From positions 1 through 64,000 of the forward strand of contig JADJVK010000010.1 of NCBI GenBank assembly GCA_016710625.1: a stretch of DNA of 64,000 nucleotides, written 5' to 3'. Origin of the DNA: Saprospiraceae bacterium. GTDB lineage: Bacteria; Bacteroidota; Bacteroidia; Chitinophagales; Saprospiraceae. Positions 30,255 to 41,600 of this stretch are shown here, piece after piece (positions within the stretch are counted from its first letter, which is position 1; each line of letters starts with the position of its first letter). A model generated the notes under the pieces. That model made no database searches and had not been told where the DNA came from. It was given only the letters and a program-made list of their open reading frames with translations. The position numbers were made by a program, and so were the translations under genes.

Positions 30255-33174
30255 TTAAAATTCAATGTTAGCACCAAAAATCATAGATATAGACTGAGGA
30301 TATGTTCCATAATCAATTCCTAATTCTGTAGCACTTCTTCCAAAAGCATTTACTTCAGGATCAAACCCTGAATATTTAGTAATGGTTAATAAATTTTGAG
30401 CAGTTGCATAGACAGATAATTTTTTAATGGCTTTTATTTTTTGCATATTGAAATCATATGATAATGTAACTGCTTTTAATCTCAAATATGAACCATCTTC
30501 TACAAATCTGCTTGAATTATACACATTATATAAATTTCCATCGGTAATTATTTTTGGGATATCAGTATTTCTATTATTAATTGTCCATCTTCTTAATACT
30601 GCAGTAGATTGATTTTTGCTATCAAACATTCCTTCTAAGTCAATTCTAGTTGCATTATAGATGTCATTTCCATAACTACCTTGGAAAAATACATCTAAGC
30701 TGAATCTTTTATATGAAAAATTATTGGTAAACCCAAATGTAAATAATGGTTGTCCATTGCCAATTGTAGTTCTATCTCCTGGATCAAAAATGCCATTTTA
30801 TTTACATCTTTATATTTCATATTTCCTGTTTCAAGATCCACACCTTCAGAAACGTAACCAATGAAAGTTCCTAAAGGATAACCTTTTTTCACTAAACTTA
30901 CATCTTGATTATTACTATATATTACTCCATAATAATAAATATCTGTATATTTTAAAGACTTAACTTCATTTTTATTGAATGAAATATTGAAATCACTATT
31001 CCATTTGAAATCACCAACAAAATTTGCAGTAGATAAATTGATATCAATACCTTTATTGTTTATTTCACCAGCATTCGTTTGAATTTATTTATTGGTAAAG
31101 AGCTTGGTAATTGAACATTTAATAAAACATCTTTTGTATTTTTATTATATAAATCAACTGCTAATTGCATTCTTGATTTGAACATAGTTAAATCAAAACC
31201 AATATTAGTCTGTGAGGTAGTTTCCCACTTCAAATCTGGATTTCCATAGCTCGTTTGGGCAAATCCAGGTCCAGATGGTGGATTTGTAGGTGTTCTAGGA
31301 AAGTAAGTCACAAGACCTAACTTAGCATAAGGTGATATTCCTTCTTGATTACCATTAATTCCCCATCCAATTCTTACTTTTAAGTCATCTAAGTTTTTAA
31401 CATTTTTCAAGAACTTCTCTTCAGAAATTCTCCATCCAGCTGAAACTGCTGGCATTGTTCCCCAAGGATTGGATAATTTAGAGGAGCCATCTCTTCTGAA
31501 ACTGGCAGTAAATAAATAGGTACTTTTATAATCGTATGTAAATCTTCCAAAAAAAGAGGCTAAAGCCCATTCAGTTCTAAAAGAAGTACCATCTGTTACA
31601 TTTGCAGCATTTAAAGTTTTAACTTTTGTATCTTTAGGAAAGTCATAGCCAAATGCATAAGTATCATTATAATTATTCTTTTGTAAACTTGAACCGGCTA
31701 ATAATGAATAATTGTGATTCCCTCTACTTTCTTTGTATAATAATGTGTTTTCCCAAAGCCATGTTTTGTTAGTATTTTTATCAGATCTACCAATTCCATT
31801 TTGACTTCTTCCATAAGTAGTTCTAATTGGATCTAAATAGTAATCCCACTCATGATTATTTAGATCTATTCCAATTGTAGATTTTGCAGTTAAATTTTCA
31901 ATTATGTTTGCTTCGGCACTAATATTTCCAAATACTCTTGTATCTGTAACTAATTGATCAGCACCTTGCATATAGGCAATAGGGTTTTCCCAAGATGGCT
32001 GGAATGGATTTGGGTCAAACCAACCACTTCCATCTGATTTATATACTCGAAGGAATGGTGGTGTATTTAAAGCACTCATAATTACACCACCTCTTCCTGA
32101 ACTTGCATTGTCAGGTGTGTCTTTTGTTTTGGATTGTAATAAATTTACATTTGTTGTCAATTTCAACCAAGTGTTTAATTGATTATCTAAATTCATTCTA
32201 ATAGAATATCTATTGAATTTGGAGGGTTTTATAATTCCATTATTATCTAAATATCCACCAGATACAAAATATCTTGATTTTTCGGTACCGCCTGAAAAAG
32301 ATAATTGATAATTTTGGATATTTCCTTGTCCAAATACTTGGCTACTCCAATCTGAATTATTGGATGTAATAACATCTATATTATTTGGGTTCAATTCTAC
32401 CATCAATTCTCTGTATTTTTTGGTAGTCAATACATCAATCGTTTTTCTTAAATATGAAACACCATAATATGTATTAAATCTTGCAACTGGTGCATCTGCT
32501 TTTCCTCTTTTTGTACTGATTAAAACAACGCCATTTGCTGCCCTAGCTCCATAAATTGCAGAGGAAGAGGCATCTTTTAAAACAGTCATCGTTAAAATGT
32601 CTATTGGATTTAATCCTCTAATATCAGTAGTGGGTACGCCATCCACCACATATAGTGGTTCGTTTCCTGCTAATACAGAGGTAGCTCCTCTTACTCTAAC
32701 TGCTATGTCCCCTCCTGGTTTTCCAGAGGGTTGAGTAACTTGTACTCCAGCTGCTTTACCTTGTAATGCTTCAGCAGCAGAGACCATTGGTCTATCTTTT
32801 AATGCTTTTTCATCAATTACAACTACTGAAGAGGTTATCTCCTTTTTCTTCTGAAGATCGTATCCAACTACGACAAGTGTATTTAACACTTTGTTATCTT
32901 CTTCTAATTGAACATTTAGATCTTGTTTGCCAGAAATATTAATTTCTTGAGTGATATATCCTATATATGAAAAAACCAAAACTCCACTTTTTGCATCAAT
33001 ACTAAAATTACCATCTAAATCAGTAACAGTTCCAGTATTTGTACCTTTTAATAATATGGATACTCCTATTAGTGGAGATTTTGTTGCATCAGTTACTGTA
33101 CCTTTTATGTTTTGAGCAATAATTATAAAAGGTAAGCAAGTAATGAAAAATAGAAATGTAAATTTTATTTTCAT
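30255..33174 (-). CDS. SusC-type TonB-dependent transporter (two frame changes)
   Basis: About 973 residues. Signal MKIKFTFLFFITCLPFIIIAQ, a carboxypeptidase-like domain (NIKGTVTDATKSPLIGVS), a plug (VVVGYDLQKKKEITSSV; GNEPLYVVDGVPTTDIRGLNP; DASSSAIYGARAANGVVLIST) and a 22-strand barrel ending in SISMIFGANIEF. It imports oligosaccharides across the outer membrane with SusD. The frame breaks twice: at 31084-31086 (one extra A restores PINKIQTNAGEINNKG) and at 30796-30799 (one extra A restores DVNKNGIFDPGDRTT). The C-terminal pieces continue without loss, so I regard it as one gene. Confidence 0.9.
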
Positions 33175-33266
33175 AACTAAAATTATTTAATTGAATATTT
33201 AGCAAAAAGACAGGTTGGATTTCAATAGTTGATAGGCAACCAAAAGAAGTGGAAATTGGAGAAAAA

Positions 33267-33303
33267 TGAGGTTGTTTAATTCACAATGGAATAAACAACC
33301 TCA
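33267..33303 (-). terminator. hairpin between the PKD gene and susC
   Basis: 12-bp perfect stem (TGAGGTTGTTTA at 33267-33278 with its complement at 33292-33303). On the minus strand five Ts follow. It can terminate the PKD transcript, or act as a partial attenuator so that the PKD gene is made in excess over susC. Confidence 0.7.
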
Positions 33304-33318
33304 TCATCAAATTACTAA

Positions 33319-35088
33319 TTATCTGTATAATACAGTTGACCAAGCAGCTGAACCATCATTTTTAGCTGATATATCAACAGAAACTACTAAATATTCTTTA
33401 GTACCATTCTTAGCATATCCAATAACTTCATATTTGTTGGTAGCATTACCACCATTAGGAGCTTTAGTTCCATCAGAGTTCTCACCTCCATAGTAACCTT
33501 TATAGAAACCAATAAAAGCTGCACCCTTTGCACCATTAGTTAAAGTAATAGTTGCTCTATTATTACCAGATGGAGCAGTAAATGCATATGCATGAACTCC
33601 AGAATTGAATGCAGCAGCATTTCCTGTTAAATCAGCTTCATTCTTACAGCCATTTGTTGTACCCATATAGCCATCATTTCTAACATCACCATTAGCTTTG
33701 TATTCATAAACACCACCTGCTTTGAAAATAAATTCATCATTAGCCATACATGACCAATTATCAGGACCAGTAGCTGTTCCATCTAAATTAGCTTTTGGAC
33801 ATGACCACCATGAACCATCACCTAAAGCTGGTCCAACGAAAATAGAATTATTATCAACTCTTACTTTCCAAGAAGCACCTTGTAAAATTGCATCAGTTAC
33901 AACTTGATTTGTAATGAAAATTTCTTTTGTTACAACTGATTCTCCACCAGCATTTTTAGCTGTCATTTTCACTGTATAGAATCCACCAGCTGCATAAGTA
34001 TGAGATTCTTCTTTAACTGTTGATGTTTTTCCATCACCATAATCCCATGCATAAGATGTTGCTCCAGTTGTTGTATTAGTGAAAGCTACTGTTAAGCCAG
34101 AAACTGCATAAGAATAAGCACCTTTAGGAGCTGCACTAGGAATTGCAGGTTCTTTAGTTGGATCATCATAATGAACTAAGATCATTTTCCAAGTTCCTCC
34201 AGGATTAGCATCAGCTGCAGCAAATTTGTAGTGAACTTCTAACATCAAAGTATCAACATCGCCATCAGTTAATTTTATAATATTATAAGTTACCGAAGCT
34301 TGAGGTACTTTGTTTTCTACATCAGTTCCAACTTTTGAAAGACCAACCCAAGCTCCTAAACCAGTAACAGTTAATTTTGTACCAGAGATTGAGAATTTAT
34401 TTGTTGCAGATCCCCATTTAGTTAAATCTTCTCCATTAACACCTTTCATATTAGCAGCTGTTGCTGCTGCACAGATATTATCTGGTTTAGCATAAACATT
34501 TCCTTCAACCCAAAAGTCACCTTTATCATCGAATTTGTAATCTCCATTTCTGTAGAAAGTAAATTCATCATTCATACGACAAGGTCTATTAGCAATTTCG
34601 TCATTATGTTTTCCCATTGCCCACCAAACTGTAGATTTGTCAATTTTTCCAACTTCAGCAGCATTATATGGACCAACTTCAAGTGGCCATCTGTTTGGAG
34701 CTACTTTTCTTAATAATTTCCAAGTTTTGCTATCAGTTCCAGCCAATGCTGTTAAATCTTTATTAGCATCTTTGATTATTAATGTTTGAGTAGAAACATC
34801 GTCTCCACCACTACCAGTAGCAGTTAATTGTACTTGATAAGTTCCTTCAGTACTAAATGTATGTACTGGGTTCGCTTCAGTAGATGTTTGACCATCACCA
34901 AAATTCCATTTGTAAGTTGTAGCATTTTGAGACGCATTAGTAAATGTTATTTTACGAAAATCATTAGCGTCAACACTATAAGTATATCCCGCTAATACCT
35001 CTAATACAGTTTTTTTACATGCATTAGTCATAATTAACAATGTTGCAATAAAAATTGCAGATCCAAGTTGTAAAAACCTTTTTTTCAT
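33319..35088 (-). CDS. PKD-domain surface glycan-binding-type lipoprotein
   Basis: 589 residues. Lipoprotein signal ending TLLIMTNACKKTVLEVLAG. PKD domain 1 (YKWNFGDGQTSTEANPVHTFS), a ~200-residue beta domain (TWKLLRKVAPNRWPLEVGP, then FTFYRNGDYKFDDKGDFWV), PKD domain 2 (YAWDYGDGKTSTVKEESHTY), and a second related beta domain (SWKVRVDNNSIFVGP, then EFIFKAGGVYEYKANGDV). The two PKD-plus-beta units look like an internal duplication. It fits a surface glycan-binding protein (SGBP), helping to hold substrate for SusCD. Unusually it stands first, before susC. Its promoter region faces that of the regulator across 264 bases. Confidence 0.75.
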   Translation of the reverse strand: MKKRFLQLGSAIFIATLLIMTNACKKTVLEVLAGYTYSVDANDFRKITFTNASQNATTYKWNFGDGQTSTEANPVHTFSTEGTYQVQLTATGSGGDDVSTQTLIIKDANKDLTALAGTDSKTWKLLRKVAPNRWPLEVGPYNAAEVGKIDKSTVWWAMGKHNDEIANRPCRMNDEFTFYRNGDYKFDDKGDFWVEGNVYAKPDNICAAATAANMKGVNGEDLTKWGSATNKFSISGTKLTVTGLGAWVGLSKVGTDVENKVPQASVTYNIIKLTDGDVDTLMLEVHYKFAAADANPGGTWKMILVHYDDPTKEPAIPSAAPKGAYSYAVSGLTVAFTNTTTGATSYAWDYGDGKTSTVKEESHTYAAGGFYTVKMTAKNAGGESVVTKEIFITNQVVTDAILQGASWKVRVDNNSIFVGPALGDGSWWSCPKANLDGTATGPDNWSCMANDEFIFKAGGVYEYKANGDVRNDGYMGTTNGCKNEADLTGNAAAFNSGVHAYAFTAPSGNNRATITLTNGAKGAAFIGFYKGYYGGENSDGTKAPNGGNATNKYEVIGYAKNGTKEYLVVSVDISAKNDGSAAWSTVLYR

Positions 35089-35203
35089 AATTTTTTAAAA
35101 TTTAACTTTCAATAAAAGTCCTTTAATTAAAATAATATTTTTAGATGAATAAAAATGTCGAAACGAAATTATGAAATGCAAATGAATTTAAAGTAATAAA
35201 TTA

Positions 35204-35223
35204 CTACAACAATACCACTACAA
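35204..35223 (+). promoter_or_regulatory. tandem operator-like site A
   Basis: CTACAACAATACCACTACAA: two CTAC-type octamers 11 bp apart. It matches site B at 18 of 20 positions and starts 44 bp (4 x 11) before it. Lies over the -33 region of the regulator's own promoter. Confidence 0.6.
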
Positions 35224-35237
35224 TAGAAAATTATGTC

Positions 35238-35245
35238 TATATTTG
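35238..35245 (+). promoter_or_regulatory. -7 element of the PUL regulator gene
   Basis: TATATTTG on the plus strand, between operator-like sites A and B, about 110 bases before the regulator start. No TTG at the -33 position, as expected for an activator-dependent promoter. Confidence 0.5.
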
Positions 35246-35247
35246 CA

Positions 35248-35267
35248 CTACTACATTACCACTACAA
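35248..35267 (+). promoter_or_regulatory. tandem operator-like site B
   Basis: CTACTACATTACCACTACAA: octamers CTACTACA and CCACTACA at 11-bp spacing. Overlaps the predicted transcription start of the regulator. Its reverse complement matches site C (38354-38373) at 18 of 20 positions. Confidence 0.6.
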
Positions 35268-35352
35268 AAAAATATAATTTTTGTATTCTCTTGTTTTAGT
35301 GCATGTAAATTGATGAAAAACTTAATTGAATTAAATTAAAGAATTATTTTAT

Positions 35353-38250
35353 TTGAAATCAAATATCTTATTTAAACATATTATATTTTTTTTAATATTG
35401 TTTTATTGTAATATACAATTACTTAGCCAATCTGCTAACTTAGGTAATCCATCTTGTATTAATTTTAAAAAAAATCAATATAAAGGTGGGACTCAAACTT
35501 GGGATATTGTTGAAAGCAAAAATGGAATTGTCTGGTTTGCAAATAATTATGGATTATTAGAGTATAATGGATCAAGTTGGGTTACCTATCCAATTACTAA
35601 TGGTACTATCATCCGATCTGTTGCATTAAGTAACGATGATAATAAAGTATATGTCGGTGGGCAAGGTGATTTTGGATATTTCGAGCCAGATTTTAATGGA
35701 AATCTTACCTATCAATCGATAAAAAAACTACTACAACCAAGTGATCAAAACTTTGGAGATATATGGGATATCAAAGTTTTAGATAATAAGGTATATTATC
35801 GATCTGACAATCAAATATTTTGTTACTTTGACAACAAAATCCAAAAGATTTTAAATCACAATTATACCATTTTATACTTTGGAGTCTTGAATAACTATAC
35901 TGTTTTTCAAGATGACCATTACAATTTCTATAAAATCGACCATAATGAAATTATCAAATTGGAATATTTGAATAATATAAAAGGTCAGGTTTCCTCAATA
36001 ATTAATTTTGCAAAAGATACCGTATTAATTACAACTTATAAAAATGGAATTTTTAGTTTAGTAAACAATAATTTATCAAATTGGAAAACTTCTGATGATG
36101 AATTTTTGAAAAAGAATATAATTTTTTCAGCTGAATATATTCAAAACAAAAAGATTGCTTTAGGAACTGTACTGAATGGAATCGTTATCATTGACGAAAA
36201 TAAGAAAATTCTACAACATATTAATAAAAAAAGTGGACTTCAAAATAATACAATACTCAGTTTATATTTAAGTTCTTCGAATGTACTTTGGGCTGGTACC
36301 GATAATGGAATAGACTTAATAAATATTAACTCCCCATTTACAACTTTTTATCCTGACGGAGATTTGCAAGGAACTGGATATACAATTGGTGTCAACAAAA
36401 ATAAAATATATTTTGGAACCAATACTGGATTGTATTATACTGATTGGAAAAACTATTATTCGCCATTAAATGCTCAGAAATTTTCAATTGTAAAAAATTC
36501 TGAAGGTCAAGTTTGGAGTTTAAATAATGTAGGAAACCAATTTTTGATGGGTCACCATGAAGGTGCATTTCAAATTGAAAATAATACTGCTACTAAAATT
36601 GCTGATCTTAAAGGAGTCTGGAAATTCATAAATATTAATCCAACAACAGCTCTTGCAGGTCATTATAATGGATTGGCATTGTTCGATTTACATAATAATC
36701 AATGGGCATTAAAATCTAGATTAGGCGGTTTTTCTGAAAGTAGTAGAATACTTATGAAGAACTTAGATGGTACATTTTGGATGGCACATCCGTATCACGG
36801 ATTATTCAATATTCAAATTAACACTGAAAACAACACTATAAATAGTAAATATTATAATGGACTTAATGGCTTACCGAATTCTTTAAATAATAATATTTTC
36901 TCTTTAAATAAGAAACTGGTTTTCGGCACAAATTCGAATTTATTTGATTATTCAACTAAATCTGATAGCTTTTTAACTAATAAAGAATTTGAAAAATATA
37001 TCGATAAAGATGAAATTCTAAAATATTTATATCAAGATAAGAATGATAATATTTGGTATGTAACTAATAAAAATGTTGGTTGCTTAAAGGTTGATAATCA
37101 GCCATTTGAAAAGAAAATAAACAAACAAGTCATTCCAGAATTAACTAATAAACTAACTGAAGGATTTCAATTTATTCTTCCTGTTGATAGCCAAAATGTC
37201 TTTTTTGCTACTGAAAAAGGATTCATCAATTTTGACCAAAGTAAATATGATTTAAGAAACAAAAAAATAAGAGTTTTAATCAATAATATTTCATTAAAAG
37301 GTGAAAAAGACTCTATATTATATGGTGGACATTTAATGAATAATTTATCACCAATCGTTTTATCTTGTAATCAAAACTCTTTAAAAATCAGTTATTCATC
37401 GCCAGATTATCCAGAAAATGAATTGATTCAATACACCCATTTTTTAGAAGGTGCAGACTTGAAATGGTCTGAGTGGAGCAATGATAACAGTTTGCAATTG
37501 AGTAATTTACCATTTGGGAATTATACATTTATATTAAAAGCAAGAAATCATTATGGCGAAATCAGTGATGAAATTAGGTATAAATTTAAAATATTAGCAC
37601 CTTGGTATAGAACGAATTATGCTTACTTTATTTACTTTATATTGTTTTTTTCTTGCATGTATTATATTTTGAAAAGACAACAGCGAAAATTTTCAACAGA
37701 GAAAAAATCAATTGTTCAATTACATGAACAACGTGAAGCTGTGCATTTGAAAAATGTAAGCCAAAGTGAAGAAAACCTTCATAAACTTCAAAGAGAATAT
37801 TTAGAAGCTGAGATTCGACATAAAAATCAAGAATTAGTTTCAGCCACCTTACATATTACACAAAAAAATGAAATGATGAATACCATTCGTTTAGCTTTGA
37901 ATAAGTTAAATCAGAAGAGTAGTAAGAATACTGAAATACATCAAGAGATAGAGAACATATTAAAAATGGTGCAGCATGATGCAAAAATTGACTCAGATTG
38001 GGACAATTTTATCCAAAGTTTTGATAATATTCATAATGATTTCTTCAAAAGACTAAAAGAAAAACACCCTCAATTGAGTTCAAATGAATATAAACTTTGT
38101 GCTTATTTAAGAATTAATCTAACCAGCAAGGAAATATCTAAGTTGATGAACATTTCAACACGAAGTGTAGAAACTAATAGATATAGACTTAGGAAAAAAT
38201 TGGACTTGGCAAATGAGATAAATTTGAATGACTACTTTAGTAATTTTTAA
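35353..38250 (+). CDS. membrane-spanning propeller sensor with LuxR-type DNA-binding domain (PUL regulator)
   Basis: 965 residues. Start is TTG at 35353 with a signal/anchor (HIIFFLILFYCNIQLLSQS). Residues about 30-650 form two-component-regulator-type propeller repeats (GIVWFANNYGLLEYNGSSWV, NVLWAGTDNGIDLI), then a Y_Y_Y domain (FGNYTFILKARNHYGE), one membrane helix (NYAYFIYFILFFSCMYYIL, about 753-772), a coiled coil (AVHLKNVSQSEENLHKLQREY) and a C-terminal HTH (LTSKEISKLMNISTRSVETN). There is no histidine kinase or receiver domain, so glycan sensing in the periplasm must reach DNA through one polypeptide. It lies between the two PUL arms and probably controls both. Confidence 0.88.
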   Translation: MKSNILFKHIIFFLILFYCNIQLLSQSANLGNPSCINFKKNQYKGGTQTWDIVESKNGIVWFANNYGLLEYNGSSWVTYPITNGTIIRSVALSNDDNKVYVGGQGDFGYFEPDFNGNLTYQSIKKLLQPSDQNFGDIWDIKVLDNKVYYRSDNQIFCYFDNKIQKILNHNYTILYFGVLNNYTVFQDDHYNFYKIDHNEIIKLEYLNNIKGQVSSIINFAKDTVLITTYKNGIFSLVNNNLSNWKTSDDEFLKKNIIFSAEYIQNKKIALGTVLNGIVIIDENKKILQHINKKSGLQNNTILSLYLSSSNVLWAGTDNGIDLININSPFTTFYPDGDLQGTGYTIGVNKNKIYFGTNTGLYYTDWKNYYSPLNAQKFSIVKNSEGQVWSLNNVGNQFLMGHHEGAFQIENNTATKIADLKGVWKFININPTTALAGHYNGLALFDLHNNQWALKSRLGGFSESSRILMKNLDGTFWMAHPYHGLFNIQINTENNTINSKYYNGLNGLPNSLNNNIFSLNKKLVFGTNSNLFDYSTKSDSFLTNKEFEKYIDKDEILKYLYQDKNDNIWYVTNKNVGCLKVDNQPFEKKINKQVIPELTNKLTEGFQFILPVDSQNVFFATEKGFINFDQSKYDLRNKKIRVLINNISLKGEKDSILYGGHLMNNLSPIVLSCNQNSLKISYSSPDYPENELIQYTHFLEGADLKWSEWSNDNSLQLSNLPFGNYTFILKARNHYGEISDEIRYKFKILAPWYRTNYAYFIYFILFFSCMYYILKRQQRKFSTEKKSIVQLHEQREAVHLKNVSQSEENLHKLQREYLEAEIRHKNQELVSATLHITQKNEMMNTIRLALNKLNQKSSKNTEIHQEIENILKMVQHDAKIDSDWDNFIQSFDNIHNDFFKRLKEKHPQLSSNEYKLCAYLRINLTSKEISKLMNISTRSVETNRYRLRKKLDLANEINLNDYFSNF

Positions 38251-38353
38251 TAATTCAATTTTATTTTTAAAAATTTGATTTAATATTATTCAGTAGATAT
38301 TAGTATATATTCAATTTAGTACTTTTTTGTTAAATAATTCAAACATAGACCTA

Positions 38354-38384
38354 TTGTAGTAGTAATGTAATAGTGATGTAGTAG
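38354..38384 (-). promoter_or_regulatory. tandem operator-like site C upstream of plus-arm susC
   Basis: On the minus strand three octamers, CTACTACA, CTATTACA and CTACTACA, with 3-bp spacers TCA and TTA, giving an exact 11-bp period. Same relative orientation to susC as sites A/B have to the minus arm. Runs into the -7 element at 38382-38389. Confidence 0.65.
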
Positions 38385-38389
38385 TTTTG
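38382..38389 (+). promoter_or_regulatory. -7 element of the plus PUL arm
   Basis: TAGTTTTG matches TAnnTTTG and directly follows operator-like site C, which then fills the -33 region. This predicts a leader of about 210 bases before susC. Confidence 0.45.
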
Positions 38390-38605
38390 ACGTAGTAAAA
38401 AATATACGTTTTTTAGTTCCCATCTTTTATTTTCGTTCCACTTAAATTAAAATTATATTTTAAAATATACCAAAATCAATCTATGATATTAGGCGGAATT
38501 TTGATTTTTAAAAATTAATTGTATTTTCGGCTTTTATTAGAAATATTTTAATATTGAAATTATTTCTAATCTCTTGTAGAAGAAAAATTAAACTAAATTC
38601 TAGAT
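38390..38605 (+). other. long untranslated leader with hairpin
   Basis: No gene. Contains a 10-bp stem (ATTAGAAATA at 38536-38545 pairing with 38561-38570) about 35 bases before the susC start, without a T-run. Possible mRNA structure controlling susC translation; otherwise nothing recognised. Confidence 0.35.
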
Positions 38606-41600
38606 ATGCTAAATCAAATACAAATCTTTAAACTATTAAAACCCAAGGCACTTTCGTTCCTTTCAATATTTTTTATGATATTGATATTTTCTAATGATGG
38701 CTATTCAAATAGTAATTTTTTTGACTTTACCGTTAAAGGAAATGTCAAAGATAGTAAAACAGGAGAAGCACTTATTGGTGCTACATTACTTGAGAAAAAT
38801 ACTAAAAATGGAACTATAACTGATTATAATGGAGACTTCTCCATTACTGTATCGAATGAAAATGCAGTTTTGGTTGTAAGCTACATTGGTTATGAAAGTC
38901 TAGAAGTTCCAGTCAATAATTCATCAAATTTGGAAATAAAATTAAATAGTGATGCTAAAGTTTTAGAACAAGTTGTGGTGATTGGTTATGGAACTCAAAA
39001 AGTTACTAGAGTTTCTGGTGCAATTTCTTCAGTAAAAGAATCTGAAGTACAAAGGTTGAAACCTGTAAGGTTAGAAGAATCAATTCAGGGTAGAGCTTCT
39101 GGGGTAAATGTAGTACAAGGCGGTTCTCCGGGAAGTAAACCTACTGTTTTGATTCGAGGTATTCCTTCATATACAGGTACTGAGCCTGTAGTTGTAGTAG
39201 ATGGAGTTATCCAATCTATTGATGATTTAAGTGCAATTAATTCTGCTGATATCGAATCTATTAACGTACTAAAAGATGCAGCAACAACTGCAATATATGG
39301 TGTTAAAGGTGGTAATGGAGTAATTGTAGTAACCACTAAGTCAGGAAAAAAGGGAAAAGATGCCGAAATTTCTTTAAATACTTATTATGGTATTCAAGAA
39401 GTTCAAAGAACAATATCTATGTTGAATGCTACTGAATATGGTATCATTATGAATGAAGGAAGCACTTCTTCTGGTGGTGAATTAGTTTTTAAAGATATCA
39501 ATAGCTTGGGTACTGGCACAAATTGGCAAAATGAAGTATTTAAAAAAGCTGCTATTCAATCTTATAATTTATCTGCAAGTGGCTCAAGTGACAAAATTAA
39601 TTATTTTGTTTCTGGAGGCTACTTGGGTCAAGGTGGTATCGTTGGCGGAACCGACAAATCTAATTTTAATCGTTTGAATGGAACGGTTAATTTAGGGATT
39701 GATTTAACTTCTAAATTAAAGTTAATTGTAAATACGAGTTACACCAATATTAAAAACAAAGGAATTCAAGAAAATTCTTTCAATTCTATCTTAGGTAGTG
39801 CTTTGAATTATGACCCAACCGTTCCAGTTTTAAATACTGATACTTCTGTAGTTAGTAAATATGGATATAGTAAAAAATTGCTTTCAGAAATATTGAATCC
39901 GCTTACAAAATTAGCAAATACTTATAATGTTAATGATGGAGACAAATTGTATGGAAAAGTAGAATTGCAATATGAAATTTTGAAGGATTTAAGATTTACG
40001 AGTAGATTAGGATATACCAATTTTAATCAAATAGGTAAAAGTTTTACTCCTTTAGTATTTTGGGGTGTGAATAATGTAGAAAATTCATTAGACAGTAAAG
40101 GAAACCAAGTAGATGGAAGACATAATAGTGTAAATGAATATAAAAATTCAGCATCAAATTATAATTTTGAAAACTTCTTCAATTACAATTTTGATGCAGA
40201 TACCAAAAACCATTTTGAAACTGTTCTAGGTATGTCGATTTCTAAAGTTTTAGGAGATGGATTTAGTGAATCAAGACAAGATGTTCCTTTTAATTCTTGG
40301 GAATTTGCAGATATTACTAGTGCAACTGGAGTTAATACTGCTACGAATACAAGTGCTTTTACAGCAAGTAATTATCAATATTTTAGAAAAAATTTATCCT
40401 ATTTTGGAAGATTGATATATGAGTATGATAATAAATATTTAGCATCATTGTCAACAAGAAGAGATGGTTCATTTGCTTTTGGTACAAAAAATAAGTTTGG
40501 TAATTTCCTTTCAGGATCTTTAGGATGGATTGTATCGAGTGAAGATTTTTTCAAGAATAATTTTGTGGATTATTTAAAGATTAGAGGTAGTTATGGTATA
40601 ACTGGAAATGAAAATGTGAGTCCTCAGTTTGTAAGTATTGTATCGGGAGGACCAAATTATTCTGATGTTAATAATAATGGTTATACTTTCGGTTCAACAT
40701 TTTTCTTAGGTTCTACTGTAGGGTCTTTCAATAATGATGGTTTGAAATGGGAAAGACAAAAACAAGCAAATATTGGTTTTGATATGTATTTCTGGAAGAG
40801 TAAATTCAATTTAACAGCTGATTACTTTCAAAGAAGTGTGGATGGATTGCTTTTCCAATCTGCTTTATCTCTATATTTAGGAACTGCAAGAACGCCAGAT
40901 GCAAATATCGGATCTACTAAAACTAGTGGAGTTGATTTAACTTTAGGTTATAATGATAATTTTGGTAAAGATTTTAAATTTAATACTTCAATTACATTTA
41001 CAAAAGCAAATAATTTAGTAACTAAAACCAATGAAGATAGTACTTCAATAATTTTTGGTGGTGGTTATTTTAATGGAGCTTCTCAAAATGTTACTAGATT
41101 TCAAGCTGGTTACGAACCAGGTTATTTTTTCGGGTATAAAACTGATGGATTATTTCAATATGATGGTGAAGTGCTTTCAGCTCCAACACAAAATGGTGCT
41201 AGAGCAGGAGATATCAAATATGTTGATATGAATAAAGATGGAGTTATTAATGATAGAGATAAAACAAAAATTGGAAGTCCATTTCCTGACTTCACGATGG
41301 GTTGGAATCTAGGATTACAATACAAAAATTTTGACTTCAGCGTTTATACATATTTATCATATGGAAATGAAGTGTTCAAAGCTTTTGACAGAAATTCAAA
41401 TTTCACTAATAAAGAGAGAGCAATTTTGAATAGATGGACAGAGCCATTATCAACAAATGATGCAAAAAATCCTAGATATTCATTTTTGGATCCAAATAGC
41501 AATAATAGAGTTTCTGATAGATATGTGGAGGATGGTTCATTTGTGAAAATCAAAAATATTCAATTAGGTTATTCTCTTTCACCAGATATTTTCAAAAATA

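Noticed and set aside
35201..35270. Possible CRISPR-like or microsatellite repeat of CTAC units
   Set aside because: Only two units per site, spacing of 11 bp, and a matching inverted site beside another promoter; a transcription-factor site explains it better.
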